In this document: in pieces, positions 1 through 10,200 of the stretch | Layout of the letters: each line of letters opens with the position of its first letter | How positions within the stretch are numbered: position 1 is the first letter of the stretch | NCBI RefSeq assembly: GCF_000252955.1 | Contig: NC_014228.1 | Location: 2,395,232-2,459,231 of the forward strand | DNA: 64,000 nucleotides | Source: Xenorhabdus nematophila ATCC 19061 | GTDB taxonomy: Bacteria > Pseudomonadota > Gammaproteobacteria > Enterobacterales > Enterobacteriaceae | Reading direction: 5' to 3' | Notes under the pieces: model-generated | Database searches by the model: none | Seen by the model: the letters and a program-made list of their open reading frames with translations, nothing else | Told to the model about the DNA's origin: nothing | Made by a program: the position numbers and the translations under genes

Positions 1-3000
1 CCACAAGTACTTTGATTGACCACCCATCTGAGGCAATATGGTGCATATTGAAGATGATAACGCCCTGATCTTCTGACATTTTCAGGTAAGCGATTCTCAG
101 CATGACATCGTTTGCCAAATCAAATGCCTGTTCCGTATGCTGCTGAATAAATTCTTGTACCTGCTGTTGGCGGCTTTTTTCTTCAATATTCTGATAATCA
201 GCACGGGTCAGCTTTACCGTGGCCTTGTCCAGCACTTCCTGCCATGCACCGTCGGTATCATGCCGATAGACAGTCCGCAGCACTTGGTGACGCTGGACAA
301 TGATGTTTATTGCCTGTTCGGCGATAGCCGGATTGAAATCGCCTTTGGCCGTCAGGACCAGTGGCATATTATATTGAGGCGTTTGCCCGTCTAACTGGTC
401 AATAAACCACAGCCGTTGTTGAGCAAACGACAAGGGAAATCGTTCTGTTTTCGCCACAGGGATTATTGGCGCTATTGCAACATAATCATTTTTTATCTGC
501 TGTTCAGCGATCAATTGGGCAAATTCCGCCAACGTTTGGCTTTCAAATACTGCCCGAACAGAAATTTGTATCGCTAAAGCCTGCTGAATTTCTGATACCA
601 GCTTAATCGCTAAGAGAGAGTGCCCTCCGAGCCTGAAAAAGTTATCAGTACGGCTAACTTTAGGCTGGCCCAGCAACTGCTGCCACATCTCAGCGAGTTG
701 TTGTTCCAGTTCGCCCTGCGGGAGACTGTAACCCTCTGGTAATAATTCTTGCGCTTCGATATTGAGATTGAGTAACGCTTTGTGGTCAACCTTACCGTTG
801 AGCGTCATGGGAATGACAGCCAACGAAATAAAGGCATTAGGGAGCATGTATTCGGGTAAAACCTGACTCAGTTGTTTCTTCAGTGCTGCGGGTTCCAAGG
901 GTACATCGGCAACGTAGTATGCAATCAGTTGTTTGTTGCCGTTACATTCTCTGGCAGCGACAATCGCCTGCTTCACCCCGTCAATCGCAATAAGTTGGTT
1001 CTCTATCTCACCCGGCTCAATCCGGAAACCCCGGATTTTTATCTGGCTATCCTTCCGCCCGATATATTCAATTTCACCATCAACATTAAACCGCACCAGA
1101 TCGCCGGTCCGATAAAGACGCTCAGCCTCACCATCGAAAAAAGCAACCTGAATAAAACTTCTCTGCTGTTCTTCCGGTCTGTTTAAGTAACCTCTGGAGA
1201 CCCCTTTACCGCCAATCACCAATTCACCGATGACACCTTGTGGCACCAAATCCAAATGTTCATCAACAATATAGGCTTTAACATGGCCGCATACCCTGCC
1301 AATGGGCACCGATCGCTCAATCTGCAACGCGGATTCAATCAAGTAGTGACTCGCCAAAACTGTTGTTTCAGTCGGTCCGTAGGTGTTCATAACCGGCGGG
1401 CGGTTTCCTGATGCAAACCAATGCCTGACGATTTCGGCGTTAATCGCTTCACCGCCAACAATAACCAGCCGCAATGTGTCAGGCACCACCGCGCCGCCAC
1501 TGCTTACTTGATGCCAAAATGCAGTAGGTAAGCTCGTCACGGTAATATTGTGTTGACCACACTGTTGCCAAAACAGGTCGGCGCTATTGAGCCAGTCATC
1601 ATTCCTCAGGACTAAAGTCGCCCCTGCACATAGTGTGACAAAACACTCTTCAACAGAGATATCAAAGGCAAATGAGGAAAACTGCAATACGTTGTCGTCA
1701 GGTTTAACGGAATACATTGCCAAAGCGGCCGCAACAAAATGGCTCAACTGCATATGCTCTACCATGACCCCTTTAGGTTTCCCCGTCGATCCAGAGGTGT
1801 ACATGATGTAAGCAAGTTCATCCAAACTATGGTTGATATTGGGATTATCAGATGCCGTCTCTGAATACCGTTCCGTTTCCGGGGATAACAGCTCAACAAC
1901 GACATTCAGGCCGACAAACTTATCAGCATATAGGTTGTTCGTTACCACGATCACCGGCTGGCAATCCACAATAATGTGCTGGATACGGGACTGAGGGTTA
2001 TCAATGTCAATCGGGGTGTAAGCGGCGCCCGCTTTCAATACAGCTAATATACTGATAATCATCTCAGGGGAGCGCGGTAAACATAATGCAACAATATTGC
2101 CGGGTTTAACCCCCTGCTCAGTGAGATGATGCGCCAACCGGTTAGCCCGCTGGTTTAATTCGCAATATGTCAGGGTCTGATTTTCTCCTGCAACCTGCCA
2201 TATCAAGGCCGTGGCATCAGCGTTTTGTTCTGCCTGTCGTTCAAACTGGCACTGCACAGATTCGGTTGTTGTTGCAACAGAAGACGGGATTGCCAACTGT
2301 TGCCCTAAACGGCGTTTTTCGTTTTCATCCAGCAATGCCAAAGCATCCAGTGTCTTATAAGGAGCTTGCGCGATATCAATCAACAAAATTTCAAAGGATT
2401 TGAGTAATCTTGCAATGGTGCTTTCATGGAATAAACTGCTGTTATATACCACTTCAAACAGAATAGTGTCACCGTCATCAATCGCATCCAGTTCCAGATC
2501 GAATTTGGAGAAGGCTTCACCGGAGGATACCGACGTAAATACCATGTCATCCAGCCTGGATTTGCTGGTTTCATTCATATCCATTGTGAACATGAACTGA
2601 AACAGGGGTGAGTAAGCAATATTCCGGCTCACCGTCAATTTCTCTACCAGAACATCAAACGGCAAATCCTGATTCATTTGCGCTTCAATGTTGACTTGTT
2701 TTACATGTTGCAAAAACTGCATGAAATCAATATTACCCTGATATTCGGTTCTCAATGCCAACGTATTGACAAACAATCCGATCAGTGACTGTAATTCTTT
2801 CTGTTTACGGTTGGTGGCCGGTGTACCAATGACAATATCCGTTTGCTGGCTGTAACGGGCGATAAATACTGAAAATGCCGCGTGCAATAACATAAACAAT
2901 GTCGCACTGGCATCACCCGCATGTTTACGTAACATCGCCGAAGCGTGTTTTTCTAATCTGAACTGGGTTTTGACACCGTTATTGGTTTGTTTTTCCGGGC

Positions 3001-3835
3001 GTTGGAAATCCAATGGAAATTGGTGAATTGCCGGGATGCCCGCTAATTTCTGTTGCCAATAATCAAGTTGCGCATCAAATATGCCATCAGCAACCCATAA
3101 CTGCTGTGTATAAGCATAATCTGCATATTGCACGGGTAATGGAGGCAACGATTCCGGCAGGTTTTGCTTAATCTCCCGGTAACGCGTGACAAATTCTTCC
3201 ATCAATAGAGAGAAAGAGAATCCGTCTCCGGCAATATGGTGCAAGTTGATGATGAGAAATTGCTGCTGAGTATCCGTTGTAAAAAAATCTATCCGGATCA
3301 TCAGATCCTTCTGTAAGTCAAACGGGGCAGAGACACACTGATAAAATACCGCTTTCAGCCCGGCAGGTTCACAGGTCAGATGCCGGACATTAATGTTGAC
3401 TTTCACATCCGGCTGAATCTCCTGCCATATTTCACCCTGATCTTCCCGGTAAACTGAACGCAATATTTCATGGCGTTCGACAATGTGTTGCATGACTTTT
3501 TCAGCAATGATCAAATCGAACGCGCCACTTACCTCTAACACCGTCGCCATATTGTAATGTTCACTGCTGCCAAAAAGCTGGTCAATGAACCATAAGCGTT
3601 GTTGAGCAAAAGAGAGGGGAAGTCGCGTTAATGCTCTGTCGGCTTTCTTAATCGGCAATGGATTCGATTGTTGCCCTTGCAGATACACAATAATGTCTGC
3701 CTTATGCGCTTTCAACTCAGTGAGCATATCTTGCGATACCGCGCCTTTGGGCGCATTCAGCTTAAGTGAGTCAGATTCCAGGTATACAATAATATCTTGC
3801 TGTTTTAAGTCAGCTAAAAATGCCGCAATATTCAC
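1..3835 (-). CDS. NRPS (fourth of the line, C-terminus beyond window): docking-C-A-T-C...
   Basis: Nonribosomal peptide synthetase subunit, about 1278 residues visible, still open at the left edge. It starts at a GTG that overlaps the TGA of the previous NRPS gene (GTGA). Domains: a TubC_N-type docking domain at about 1-55; a C domain at about 65-500 with HHIAGDG; an A domain at about 510-1010 with YTSGSTGKPKG and YGPTETTV; a T domain with LGGHSLL, serine near residue 1069; then a second C domain whose HHIASDG lies at the very edge. Pocket residues read by hand against GrsA-PheA are D-I-E-S-I-G-T-V-L-K. This is almost the code of the first A domain of the line and close to the remembered Lys code DAESIGSVCK. 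By collinearity it is module 8 of an odilorhabdin-type line (hydroxylysine, Dhl); at least one further module must lie outside the window. Family certain; substrate inferred. Confidence 0.93.
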   Translation of the reverse strand, partial: MNIAAFLADLKQQDIIVYLESDSLKLNAPKGAVSQDMLTELKAHKADIIVYLQGQQSNPLPIKKADRALTRLPLSFAQQRLWFIDQLFGSSEHYNMATVLEVSGAFDLIIAEKVMQHIVERHEILRSVYREDQGEIWQEIQPDVKVNINVRHLTCEPAGLKAVFYQCVSAPFDLQKDLMIRIDFFTTDTQQQFLIINLHHIAGDGFSFSLLMEEFVTRYREIKQNLPESLPPLPVQYADYAYTQQLWVADGIFDAQLDYWQQKLAGIPAIHQFPLDFQRPEKQTNNGVKTQFRLEKHASAMLRKHAGDASATLFMLLHAAFSVFIARYSQQTDIVIGTPATNRKQKELQSLIGLFVNTLALRTEYQGNIDFMQFLQHVKQVNIEAQMNQDLPFDVLVEKLTVSRNIAYSPLFQFMFTMDMNETSKSRLDDMVFTSVSSGEAFSKFDLELDAIDDGDTILFEVVYNSSLFHESTIARLLKSFEILLIDIAQAPYKTLDALALLDENEKRRLGQQLAIPSSVATTTESVQCQFERQAEQNADATALIWQVAGENQTLTYCELNQRANRLAHHLTEQGVKPGNIVALCLPRSPEMIISILAVLKAGAAYTPIDIDNPQSRIQHIIVDCQPVIVVTNNLYADKFVGLNVVVELLSPETERYSETASDNPNINHSLDELAYIMYTSGSTGKPKGVMVEHMQLSHFVAAALAMYSVKPDDNVLQFSSFAFDISVEECFVTLCAGATLVLRNDDWLNSADLFWQQCGQHNITVTSLPTAFWHQVSSGGAVVPDTLRLVIVGGEAINAEIVRHWFASGNRPPVMNTYGPTETTVLASHYLIESALQIERSVPIGRVCGHVKAYIVDEHLDLVPQGVIGELVIGGKGVSRGYLNRPEEQQRSFIQVAFFDGEAERLYRTGDLVRFNVDGEIEYIGRKDSQIKIRGFRIEPGEIENQLIAIDGVKQAIVAARECNGNKQLIAYYVADVPLEPAALKKQLSQVLPEYMLPNAFISLAVIPMTLNGKVDHKALLNLNIEAQELLPEGYSLPQGELEQQLAEMWQQLLGQPKVSRTDNFFRLGGHSLLAIKLVSEIQQALAIQISVRAVFESQTLAEFAQLIAEQQIKNDYVAIAPIIPVAKTERFPLSFAQQRLWFIDQLDGQTPQYNMPLVLTAKGDFNPAIAEQAINIIVQRHQVLRTVYRHDTDGAWQEVLDKATVKLTRADYQNIEEKSRQQQVQEFIQQHTEQAFDLANDVMLRIAYLKMSEDQGVIIFNMHHIASDGWSIKVLV

Positions 3836-6800
3836 AGTTCAATTACCTCCCTTTCGCCTTCTCCCCCTATCTGTCTCTGTCGTTCTGCTATTTGCTGTTC
3901 AACATACTGAGCCAAGGCAAACAAGGTGTCATAAACGTAAAAATCTTTGACTAACAGTTCGATATTCAGTTCTTCGCTGATCACACGGCCAAGTTTAACG
4001 AATTGCAGTGAGTGAATGCCGAGCTGTACGAACCGGAGCACAATACTGATTCGCTCTAACCCCAGTTCCCGATGAAACAATTCAGCCAACTGTTTTTCAG
4101 TGACGGTTTCCGGCGGCGTAAAAGGCTCTTCGACGATATTTTCCATACTCATGGCAAGCAGAGCCTGACGATCAATTTTGCCATTTTCAGTCAGTGGCAT
4201 TTCAGGCAATAACACATAGGCGCTGGGCCACATGAACTCTGGTAAGATTCGCTCCACTTTCTGACGCAGTTCAGTGATATCGGGTATCGACGGAGCCACT
4301 AAGTAAGCGATCAGGAATTGCCGCTGTTTATCATCCTGCTTCACGCAAACCACCACATCCGCGACCCCGACATTAGTGCGGATACTGTTCTCAATCTCAC
4401 CCAGCTCAAGACGAAAACCACGTAGCTTCACCTGGAAATCATTCCGGCCAATGTAAGCAATCTCACCGGATGGCAACACTTTCACCAAATCACCGGTGCG
4501 ATACAGCCGTTCTCGCTTACCCTTGGTATCTAAATAATCAATGAAACGTTCGGCTGTCAGTTCAGGACGGTTCAAATACCCTTTTGCCAGCCCAACGCCC
4601 CCGACATACAGTTCACCAACGACACCAACCAGACATTGAGAGCGATCTTTTGCCAACACATACAGTGATACATGGGGAGCGGCGCGGCCAATCGTGACGG
4701 GTTCAGTCACCTTTTCGAAGATCTTCAGCGAAGACCACACGGTGGTTTCCGTTGGCCCGTATTCGTTGGCAAGCATGGCCTGAGCCTGACACCGGAAATG
4801 TTTGGCTTTAACGCTGTCCGGCAAATTTTCACCGGCACAAATCACGGTATGCAGAGAATGCCCGGTGAGGGAATCAAGAACGGCATCATAGAAACCGGGT
4901 ATCAGAACAACGTGGCTAATGTGTTGAGTGTCTATGATTTTTGCTACATATGAAGCATCTTTTGCATCTTGCGGGGACATGACATGCAGTGTAGCTCCGC
5001 TGCCAAGCCCCCAATATATGGCTGGCACTGACGAATCAAACGCGAATGATGAAACCAGTAAGAACTGTTCCGGCATGATCGGGTATGAATTAAACCGTGC
5101 GACGGTTGATGCGCTCAAAGCGCCATGTTGGATCATCACCCCTTTCGGGTTACCCGTTGAACCGGAGGTATAAATGACATAGGCAAGAGAATCTGCTGTC
5201 AGAGATGAAGTCAATACAGGCTCAGTACTGACCTGAGCAACAATTTCGCGGTCATCAAGCAAAAGAGTGCAAACATTGTCCGTGAGTGAATCAACCTTAT
5301 CCCGGTTTTGGTGATCGACGATAACCAAACCCGCATTGCTGTCGGCCAGGATAAAACTTAACCGTGTCACAGAATAGGTGGGATCTAATGGTAAATAGGC
5401 GCACCCTGCTTTTAATATCGCTAACATGCTGACGACAAAATCAAGGCCGGGTTCCATCAGAATGGCAATCAGTGGGTTGTTATCTGCCCCTTTCGCCAAT
5501 AACAACCGGGCGATTTGATTAGATCTCACGTCAAGTTCAGCAAAACTGAGGCTTTGATCCTGATAGCAAATCGCCATCCGTTCAGGGTATTCAGCCGCCC
5601 GCTGTTGAATTATCTGGTGCACAAACGGTCGCCTGTCAGGCAACGGCCAGGCAGATTGATGCGACTTGTCCAACACCGCTTGCTCTTGCTCACTGATGAT
5701 CGCCAATTGGTTAATGGGTCTGTCTCCGCTGAGCGCAATCTGTGCCAACAATAACTGCATATTCCCGGCAAAACGGGCGATGGTATCCGCCTTAAATAGT
5801 CCTTGATTAAACTCAAAAATCAGTGACAGCCCGTGTTTATCTTCTACCGCAGTGAGGATCAAATCAAACTGCGCTTGTCCGACCTGTTCCATCACCTCGT
5901 CAAACTCAACATCAGTCAGGACTAATGGTTGAGATTCATAATTCTGCATTGAGAAAAGCACCTGAAATAGGGGCGTAAATGCAGTGCCTTGCTCACTCAG
6001 CAGCTTCTCAACCAATAATTCGAATGGAATGGTCTGATTATGCTGTGCATCAAGATGTACCTGCTTTGCCCGTTCCAACAATTCATTGAATGTCAGCGTC
6101 GGTATACAATCCAAACGCAGCACAAGCGTATTGAGGAAACAGCCGATGAGCGACTCCAGTTTCTGGGTCGGCCGGCTTGTGATGGGTGTTCCGGTAACCA
6201 CATCCGGGTTATCACTGTAACGACTGAGCATCACAGCAAAAGCGGTATGCAAGAGCATAAATAACGTGGCATTTGAATCCGCCGCTAATCGCTTAAGTTG
6301 ATTCACCGTCTCTATCGGTATCTTTTGCGTATGTGTTGTACTGCTCGTATCCAATTTTTGTGGACGGGCGTAATCCAAAGGCAGCTCATGCACCAATGGC
6401 AAGTCAGCTAACTGTTGCTGCCAGTATTGCAGCTGCCCGTCAAACACCTGCTGAGTTTCCGCTTGATTCTGCCAGTAAGCATAGTCCGTGTATTGCAGTT
6501 CAGGCTCCGTCATCAAAGCGGGTTTACCATAAACAATCTGCTGATAAAGCAGCGTAAACTCATTGACTAATATCGCCAGAGACCAGCCATCCGCCGCGAT
6601 ATGGTGCAGATCAAAAAACAAGACACCGGCTAATGGTTTATCCAATGTGGCTGATTTCAGAGTAGAGACCAGATAGGCCACTCTCAGCGGTAAATCCTGA
6701 CGCAAATCAAACCGTCTCTGTCGTTGTTCCTCCAGCCAATCCGCTATGTACTGCTGCTGGTTAACACCATCAATAACGGTGTCTTTATCAATCTGGAAAA

Positions 6801-7248
6801 CAGGACCGTCCAACACAACTTGTTCGGGTATACCCTGTGACTCCTGATAGATAGTGCGTAAAATTTCATGGCGCTTAAGAATGGCGCCCAGCGCCTGACT
6901 GGCGGCTTCCAGGGAAAATTGACCATATACATTAAATGCCGTTGAAATTTTATACTGCTGTTCAACCATAGAAATCTGTTCGATCAGCCAAAAACGGCGC
7001 TGAGCAAAGGATAACGGTGCTTTGGTCAGGTGCCGGCGCTGCAATGACAAAAGTATCTGTCTGCTCCCCACTTCGGCATGAGAGAGAAAATCGATAATCG
7101 CTTGTTTGTTTTGTTTAATAAATTTTCCCTGTTCAGGGGTGATTGCATCAGGAGCAGACTGAGATTTTAGCGTCCCGTTTTCAACAAAAAGACGAACTTC
7201 CTGCTCGGACAATCTATCAATAAAGTCTTTTAGGTTCATAATCCCCAT
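3832..7248 (-). CDS. NRPS, single module: docking-C-A-T, predicted histidine
   Basis: One-module NRPS of about 1138 residues. The TAA of the upstream NRPS overlaps this ATG (TAATG), implying coupled translation; an ATG nine bases further in (MNLKDF) is an alternative start. Domains: TubC_N-type docking domain about 1-60; C domain about 75-500 with HHIAADG; A domain about 525-1030 with YTSGSTGNPKG, NEYGPTETTVW and YRTGD; T domain near the C-terminus. The carrier motif reads LGIHSLQ instead of the usual LGGHSLL, but the phosphopantetheine serine is present. Pocket residues D-S-P-V-I-A-E-V-W-K share D-S-...-A-E-V with the remembered bacitracin His code DSELTAEVCK, so histidine is the best call. 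It fits position 7 of odilorhabdin. No epimerase, thioesterase or tailoring domain is present. Family certain, substrate probable. Confidence 0.93.
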   Translation of the reverse strand: MGIMNLKDFIDRLSEQEVRLFVENGTLKSQSAPDAITPEQGKFIKQNKQAIIDFLSHAEVGSRQILLSLQRRHLTKAPLSFAQRRFWLIEQISMVEQQYKISTAFNVYGQFSLEAASQALGAILKRHEILRTIYQESQGIPEQVVLDGPVFQIDKDTVIDGVNQQQYIADWLEEQRQRRFDLRQDLPLRVAYLVSTLKSATLDKPLAGVLFFDLHHIAADGWSLAILVNEFTLLYQQIVYGKPALMTEPELQYTDYAYWQNQAETQQVFDGQLQYWQQQLADLPLVHELPLDYARPQKLDTSSTTHTQKIPIETVNQLKRLAADSNATLFMLLHTAFAVMLSRYSDNPDVVTGTPITSRPTQKLESLIGCFLNTLVLRLDCIPTLTFNELLERAKQVHLDAQHNQTIPFELLVEKLLSEQGTAFTPLFQVLFSMQNYESQPLVLTDVEFDEVMEQVGQAQFDLILTAVEDKHGLSLIFEFNQGLFKADTIARFAGNMQLLLAQIALSGDRPINQLAIISEQEQAVLDKSHQSAWPLPDRRPFVHQIIQQRAAEYPERMAICYQDQSLSFAELDVRSNQIARLLLAKGADNNPLIAILMEPGLDFVVSMLAILKAGCAYLPLDPTYSVTRLSFILADSNAGLVIVDHQNRDKVDSLTDNVCTLLLDDREIVAQVSTEPVLTSSLTADSLAYVIYTSGSTGNPKGVMIQHGALSASTVARFNSYPIMPEQFLLVSSFAFDSSVPAIYWGLGSGATLHVMSPQDAKDASYVAKIIDTQHISHVVLIPGFYDAVLDSLTGHSLHTVICAGENLPDSVKAKHFRCQAQAMLANEYGPTETTVWSSLKIFEKVTEPVTIGRAAPHVSLYVLAKDRSQCLVGVVGELYVGGVGLAKGYLNRPELTAERFIDYLDTKGKRERLYRTGDLVKVLPSGEIAYIGRNDFQVKLRGFRLELGEIENSIRTNVGVADVVVCVKQDDKQRQFLIAYLVAPSIPDITELRQKVERILPEFMWPSAYVLLPEMPLTENGKIDRQALLAMSMENIVEEPFTPPETVTEKQLAELFHRELGLERISIVLRFVQLGIHSLQFVKLGRVISEELNIELLVKDFYVYDTLFALAQYVEQQIAERQRQIGGEGEREVIEL

Positions 7249-10200
7249 TACCACTCAGTTACATTATATTTTTCCACTACCGCCCCAACTGACTTGTTAC
7301 GCTGAATCACGCGTTCCTTTTCAAGCCAATCACATAATTGCGCCAATCTTGATTTTTCAAACACGATTGCTATGGGTACTTCCACGGAAAATGTCTGTTC
7401 AATCCGGGAAATTAGCTTCATCGCCAATAAGGAGTGACCGCCTAAATCAAAAAAGCTGTCGGCCATGCTCACCTTGTCTTGTTGCAACAACCCCTGCCAG
7501 ATTTCCGCAACCCTTTGTTCCAGTTCAGTCACTGGCGCGATGTATTCGGCTTTGACAAAGTTATCTGCGCTGGGTGGTGGAAGGTGGCGGCGATCCACTT
7601 TGCCATTGGTATTCAGCGGAAAAGCAGTCATCTGTACATACGCAGACGGCAGCATATAATCAGGCAAGACAGTCGATAAATAGGCTTTGATTTCAGGCAA
7701 ATACAACGGATTGGCGGCGCTGAAATAGGCGATGAGCTGCTTATCCCCTGCTCCGGTATCGATAGCCATGACGACAGCGCCGGTTATTCCATCGAACTGA
7801 CTCAATTGAGTTTCTATCTCACCCAGTTCAACTCTGAACCCACGGATCTTGACCAGATGGTCATTTCGGCCAAGGTAGTTGATTTCACCGTTCTGATGAA
7901 AACTGGCTAAATCTCCGGTTCGATACAGGCGTTTACCGAGAACCCAATCGCAATCAAGATAACGCTCTGCGGTAAGTTGAGGTTGCTGATAATAACCCCG
8001 TGATAAACAATCTCCGGCTAAATACAGTTCACCGATGGCTCCCAGCGGAACAGGCTGTAAATACTCATCCAGAATATAACAGGCCAGGTTGGGCAATGAA
8101 CGGCCAATCGTTGGCAAATCCGGCCATGAAGCAGGTTCCCCCTGTAATGTTTTAGACGTGACGACATGAGTTTCAGCCGGGCCATAGTGGTTCACTAACT
8201 GACATTGGTCATGTGTTGTAAAAAATTGTCTGATAGACGCCGTGATTTTGAGCCTTTCAGCGCTGGAAACAATCGCCCTTAATGCGGGAAACTGTAAATC
8301 ATGAGCACTGCTATACTCAGCCAGATTCTGCAATACGGCATAAGGTAAGTTCAGAATTTGAAGTTGTGCCTGCTGAATTTGCTGTGCCAACAGCCGGATA
8401 TCCAGCTGGGTCGATTTATCAATCAGCTGTACTGAGCCTCCGGACAACAGCGGCATAAATATATCTTCAAAACTCATATCAAAACCAATGGATGAAAATT
8501 GTAACCAACGGTTTGCTCCTGTCAGTGCCGGCTCAAGCCGGCTAATCCCCAGCAACAAATTGTTCAGTGCCCGTTGTGGCATTTCAATCGCCTTGGGCTT
8601 ACCCGTTGAGCCGGAGGTATAGAGCACGTAACCGAGATCATCCAGCGAGTATTCGATAGCCAGATTGTGGGTTGGCTGGTTGTCCAGTAACGCGACGGTG
8701 CCAGGATCATCCAGCAGTACGATGTTCTGGCGTTTGGCCGCAAACCGATCACTCAAAGCACATGTTGTGACTAAAATCTCATTAGGCAAATCACCCAGAA
8801 TGATGTTTAAGCGTTCTGTCGGTAATGAGGTATCCAGCGGCACATAACCCGCCCCCGTTTTTAAGATGGCAATAACAGTCATAACCATTTCAAAGGAACG
8901 TTCAATGAACATCACGACAGGCGTGTTCACTTTCGCCCCTTTGTTCAGGAGATGCTGTGCAAGTTGATTGGCTTGCTCATTTAACTCGCGGTACGTCATC
9001 GCTCCGCCCGCAAAATTCAATGCAGTCTCATCGGGGGTCGCTCTGACTTGGGCTTCAAATCTATCGATCAGAGTTTGTGATCTGTCATACGGCAATACCG
9101 TTTGATTTAACGAATGCAGCAGGAACAGCCGCTCTTCAGAATCCAGGATGTCAAGTGACAGCACAGCAACCTGGGTCTGACTCTGCAAAGCAGCAACCAG
9201 TTGCCTGCTGGCGTTGATGAGATATTCCACCAGGCGTTCAGCGTCCAATCGCTTGTCGATTTGAGCGGTAACAGAAAAATCATCGCCAAAATCGTCAATG
9301 GACAGGGTAATCGGGTAATTGGTGCGCTCTTTGACCTCGACCAATTCAATGCCGGTTTTTTGCCAACGTTGGTGCAGTTCACTTGTCTTGCCGCTCACTT
9401 CAGAATGGCGGTAATTCAGGATACTGTCGAATAGGCTGCCGGAACTGGCCAGATTGCTACACTGTTCGGCAATCGCCGTCGGGATTTGTTCAAATTGCAA
9501 CAGGCTGACCAGCTTCTGCTGCATTTCCTGCATTAACTGAGCAACGCTCAACTGGCTCAGATTAATACGCAATGGCAAGGTATTGATGAACAGACCAACC
9601 ACCCGCTCAATATTATCCACCCCCTGCAAGCGACCAGATAATACCGTACCGAATACGACATCTTTAGTGCCGCTGGTTTTTGCCAGAACCAATGCCCATG
9701 CCATATGAAAGATAAGTGCCGGGCTTATCTGCCGTACAGAAGAAGACCGGCGAATCTCTGCGGATAAATCGACAGGCAGCTCAATTTGGATTTCAGTGAA
9801 TGTGTTATTATCAGCCATTCCACTTGTGATACCAAAAGGCGCCGTGATTTCATCAATGCCAGCCAATTGCGCGGTAAAAAATTGCTGTGCGGCTTTTGTA
9901 TCGGTTTGGCTAATCGCATTCAAGACAAATTCCCGGTAACTTAAAGCCTCCGGCAGTGACGCTTCATCACCGGTCAAGATAGTCAGCAACTCTTCTTGGA
10001 TAATCTCCAATGACACATGATCACTGATCAGATGATGTTCCTGCACCAGAACATAGAACTGCTTCTGCTGACGATCGATAAACCGGCTTATTCTGACCAA
10101 CGGTGCCTGAGCCACATCCATCCATTGTTGTGACGGTTCCATAAACGGCACTAGCTGCTGTCGGATATCAACATCATCCCTTAACTCAATCTCAGTTATC

